NCBI RefSeq assembly: GCF_002387895.1
Contig: NZ_DGLI01000044.1
Coordinates: 307,940 to 371,939, forward strand
Source: Clostridium sp. UBA4548
GTDB taxonomy: Bacteria; Bacillota; Clostridia; Clostridiales; Clostridiaceae
Reading direction: 5' to 3'
DNA: 64,000 bases
The notes below the pieces were generated by a model. That model ran no database searches. It saw nothing but the letters and a program-made list of their open reading frames with translations, and had not been told where the DNA came from. Below, piece by piece: positions 62,902 to 64,000 of the stretch. Numbering within the stretch: the first letter of the stretch is position 1; the number at the start of each line of letters is the position of its first letter. Position numbers and translations under genes: made by a program.

Positions 62902-63918
62902 TTAATAAATTGAACCACTATTTACTATTGGCTGTGCATCCTTGTTTCCACAAAGTACTACTAGTAGGTTACTTACCATAGCTGCTTTTCTTTCATCATC
63001 TAATTCAACTATATCATTTTCACTAAGCTGATTCAAAGCCATTTGAACCATACCTACTGCACCTTCTACAATTTTTTGTCTTGCAGCAATGATAGCAACT
63101 GCTTGTTGACGTTGTAACATAGCTGAAGCTATTTCTGGTGCGTAAGAAAGATGTGTAATACGAACTTCTAAAACTTCCAGTCCTGCAATATCAACCTTTT
63201 CTTGTAATTCTCTTTGCATAATAGAAGCAACTTCTTGACTGCTACCACGTAAAGATTTTTCATTGTTATTTTCATTCTCTTGTCCAGCTTCATTAGTATC
63301 ATAAGGATAGCATCTTGCCACATTACGAATTACAGAATCACACTGAGTAGAAATATAGTTTTTGTAGTTATCTACATTAAATACTGCCATAGAAGCATTT
63401 TTTACCTTCCATATAACAACAGCCCCTATTTCAATTGGGTTACCAAGTTCATCATTAACCTTTTGTTTTCTATTCTCAAGAGTTATTGCTTTTAAAGAGA
63501 TTTTTTTACCAACAGTATCATGAGTCATATTTTCATGGTCTTTATTCCCAGCAGTTTGATTTGGTGTAACGCCTACATGTTTTGCAGTTGGATTTATACC
63601 AGTACAGAAAGGGTTTACCCAATAAAAGCCCTCTTTTTTTAATGCTCCTTTATATTCTCCAAACAAGGTTAAAACTAAAGCTTCATTTGGATTTATTACC
63701 TTAAGTCCAAAAAGCATTATAAATGCAGTAAAAATAACAACAATTGATAATAATATAATACAAACTCCAAGGGCTGTATTATTTTCTACCACAAGGCTAG
63801 CACTTAGTATAAGAGCAGCTATTGCTAATATAATTATTGCCATATTTCCAATGAGCATCCCCATACCACTTCTTGCTTGCATTTCTTTTTCTTCATAAAG
63901 GATTTTCTTATCCTCCAT
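62902..63918 (-). CDS. SPFH (band 7/stomatin-like) domain membrane protein
   Basis: A 338-residue protein. Two N-terminal transmembrane helices (MLIGNMAIIILAIAALILSA and the next hydrophobic stretch to about 75) precede an SPFH domain (about 80-300; INPNEALVLTLFGEYKGALK, VRITHLSYAPEIASAMLQRQ, AIIAARQKIVEGAV). SPFH proteins scaffold membrane microdomains. The ATG at 63918 has GGGGAG 9 bp upstream. A large palindrome lies about 20 bp upstream of the start. Confidence 0.85.
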   Translation of the reverse strand: MEDKKILYEEKEMQARSGMGMLIGNMAIIILAIAALILSASLVVENNTALGVCIILLSIVVIFTAFIMLFGLKVINPNEALVLTLFGEYKGALKKEGFYWVNPFCTGINPTAKHVGVTPNQTAGNKDHENMTHDTVGKKISLKAITLENRKQKVNDELGNPIEIGAVVIWKVKNASMAVFNVDNYKNYISTQCDSVIRNVARCYPYDTNEAGQENENNNEKSLRGSSQEVASIMQRELQEKVDIAGLEVLEVRITHLSYAPEIASAMLQRQQAVAIIAARQKIVEGAVGMVQMALNQLSENDIVELDDERKAAMVSNLLVVLCGNKDAQPIVNSGSIY

Positions 63919-63937
63919 AACCATTCACTCCCCTAAA

Positions 63938-63976
63938 AATATTGATATGATATCAAATCGATATCATATTAATATT
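63938..63976. promoter_or_regulatory. Large palindromic operator upstream of the SPFH gene
   Basis: 17-bp arms AATATTGATATGATATC and GATATCATATTAATATT match at 16 of 17 positions around a 5-bp AAATC centre. It lies immediately before the RBS of the SPFH gene, so it is positioned to repress transcription. The binding protein is unknown. Confidence 0.65.
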
Positions 63977-64000
63977 TTACATCTCTTTCAATATATTTAC

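Noticed and set aside
1..64000. CRISPR array, tRNA or rRNA genes
   Set aside because: No regularly spaced direct repeats of 24-40 bp and no cloverleaf or rRNA motifs were noticed on either strand.

Overview
The window is low-GC, AT-rich DNA from an anaerobic Firmicute, most likely a Clostridium sensu stricto or close relative. The reasons are the strong AGGAGG-type ribosome binding sites with frequent GTG/TTG starts, [FeFe]-hydrogenase-type proteins, a decayed Hsp18 gene resembling clostridial Hsp18, IS200/IS605 relics and many Rpn/PD-(D/E)XK transposase relics. I see no rRNA, tRNA or CRISPR array.

Layout. 0-4 kb: an ABC-2 exporter (permease plus ATPase) divergent from a TetR regulator. 4-11 kb: DUF4256 protein, a rifamycin phosphotransferase/PEP-synthase-like enzyme, two lipoproteins (DUF4825 and a subtilisin-fold protease) and an SDR oxidoreductase. 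11.7-17.3 kb: a four-gene operon (2Fe-2S thioredoxin-fold protein, sensory group C [FeFe]-hydrogenase-like protein with PAS, SpoIIE-type phosphatase, group B [FeFe]-hydrogenase) divergent from a LysR regulator. 17.8-19 kb: two flavodoxin-like reductases. 19.5-24.6 kb: an HscC-type Hsp70 and a giant J-domain/TPR partner. 25.4-28.4 kb: small housekeeping or accessory enzymes (GNAT, MazG-like, alpha/beta hydrolase, histidine phosphatase). 28.5-42.4 kb: a defence-island-like block with an HNH protein, a Sau3AI/MutH-type endonuclease, a cytosine-C5 methylase, an EVE-like plus DUF91-like nuclease, a NERD nuclease, a 1305-aa DUF4011-type helicase with C-terminal Vsr/MTES_1575-like nuclease, a dynamin/IRG-like GTPase, a WYL regulator and a diguanylate cyclase.

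42.6-52 kb is a mobile-element graveyard. It holds at least six Rpn-family genes or fragments, an IS605 tnpA relic, a Uma2 nuclease, an ABC-F protein preceded by an attenuator, a DUF5698/DUF2179 membrane protein with a leader terminator, and a decayed EVE-domain restriction-like locus. 52-64 kb returns to mostly single genes: esterases, DUF2892 protein, a Gre factor, a PNPOx-like protein divergent from a MocR/PdxR-like regulator, a broken RidA, a GAF-PAS histidine kinase and an SPFH protein with a ribbon-helix-helix partner.

Two unrelated families of short non-coding repeats with terminal inverted repeats are scattered through the window: four copies of one and three of the other. Some copies touch promoters, start codons or an attenuator. 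The best candidates for little-described biology are the defence block (especially the NERD plus EVE/DUF91 pair and the helicase/GTPase/WYL stretch), the hydrogenase-sensor/phosphatase operon, and the ABC-F attenuator cut off from upstream DNA by a repeat element. All functional statements are from reading motifs by eye; no database search was run.
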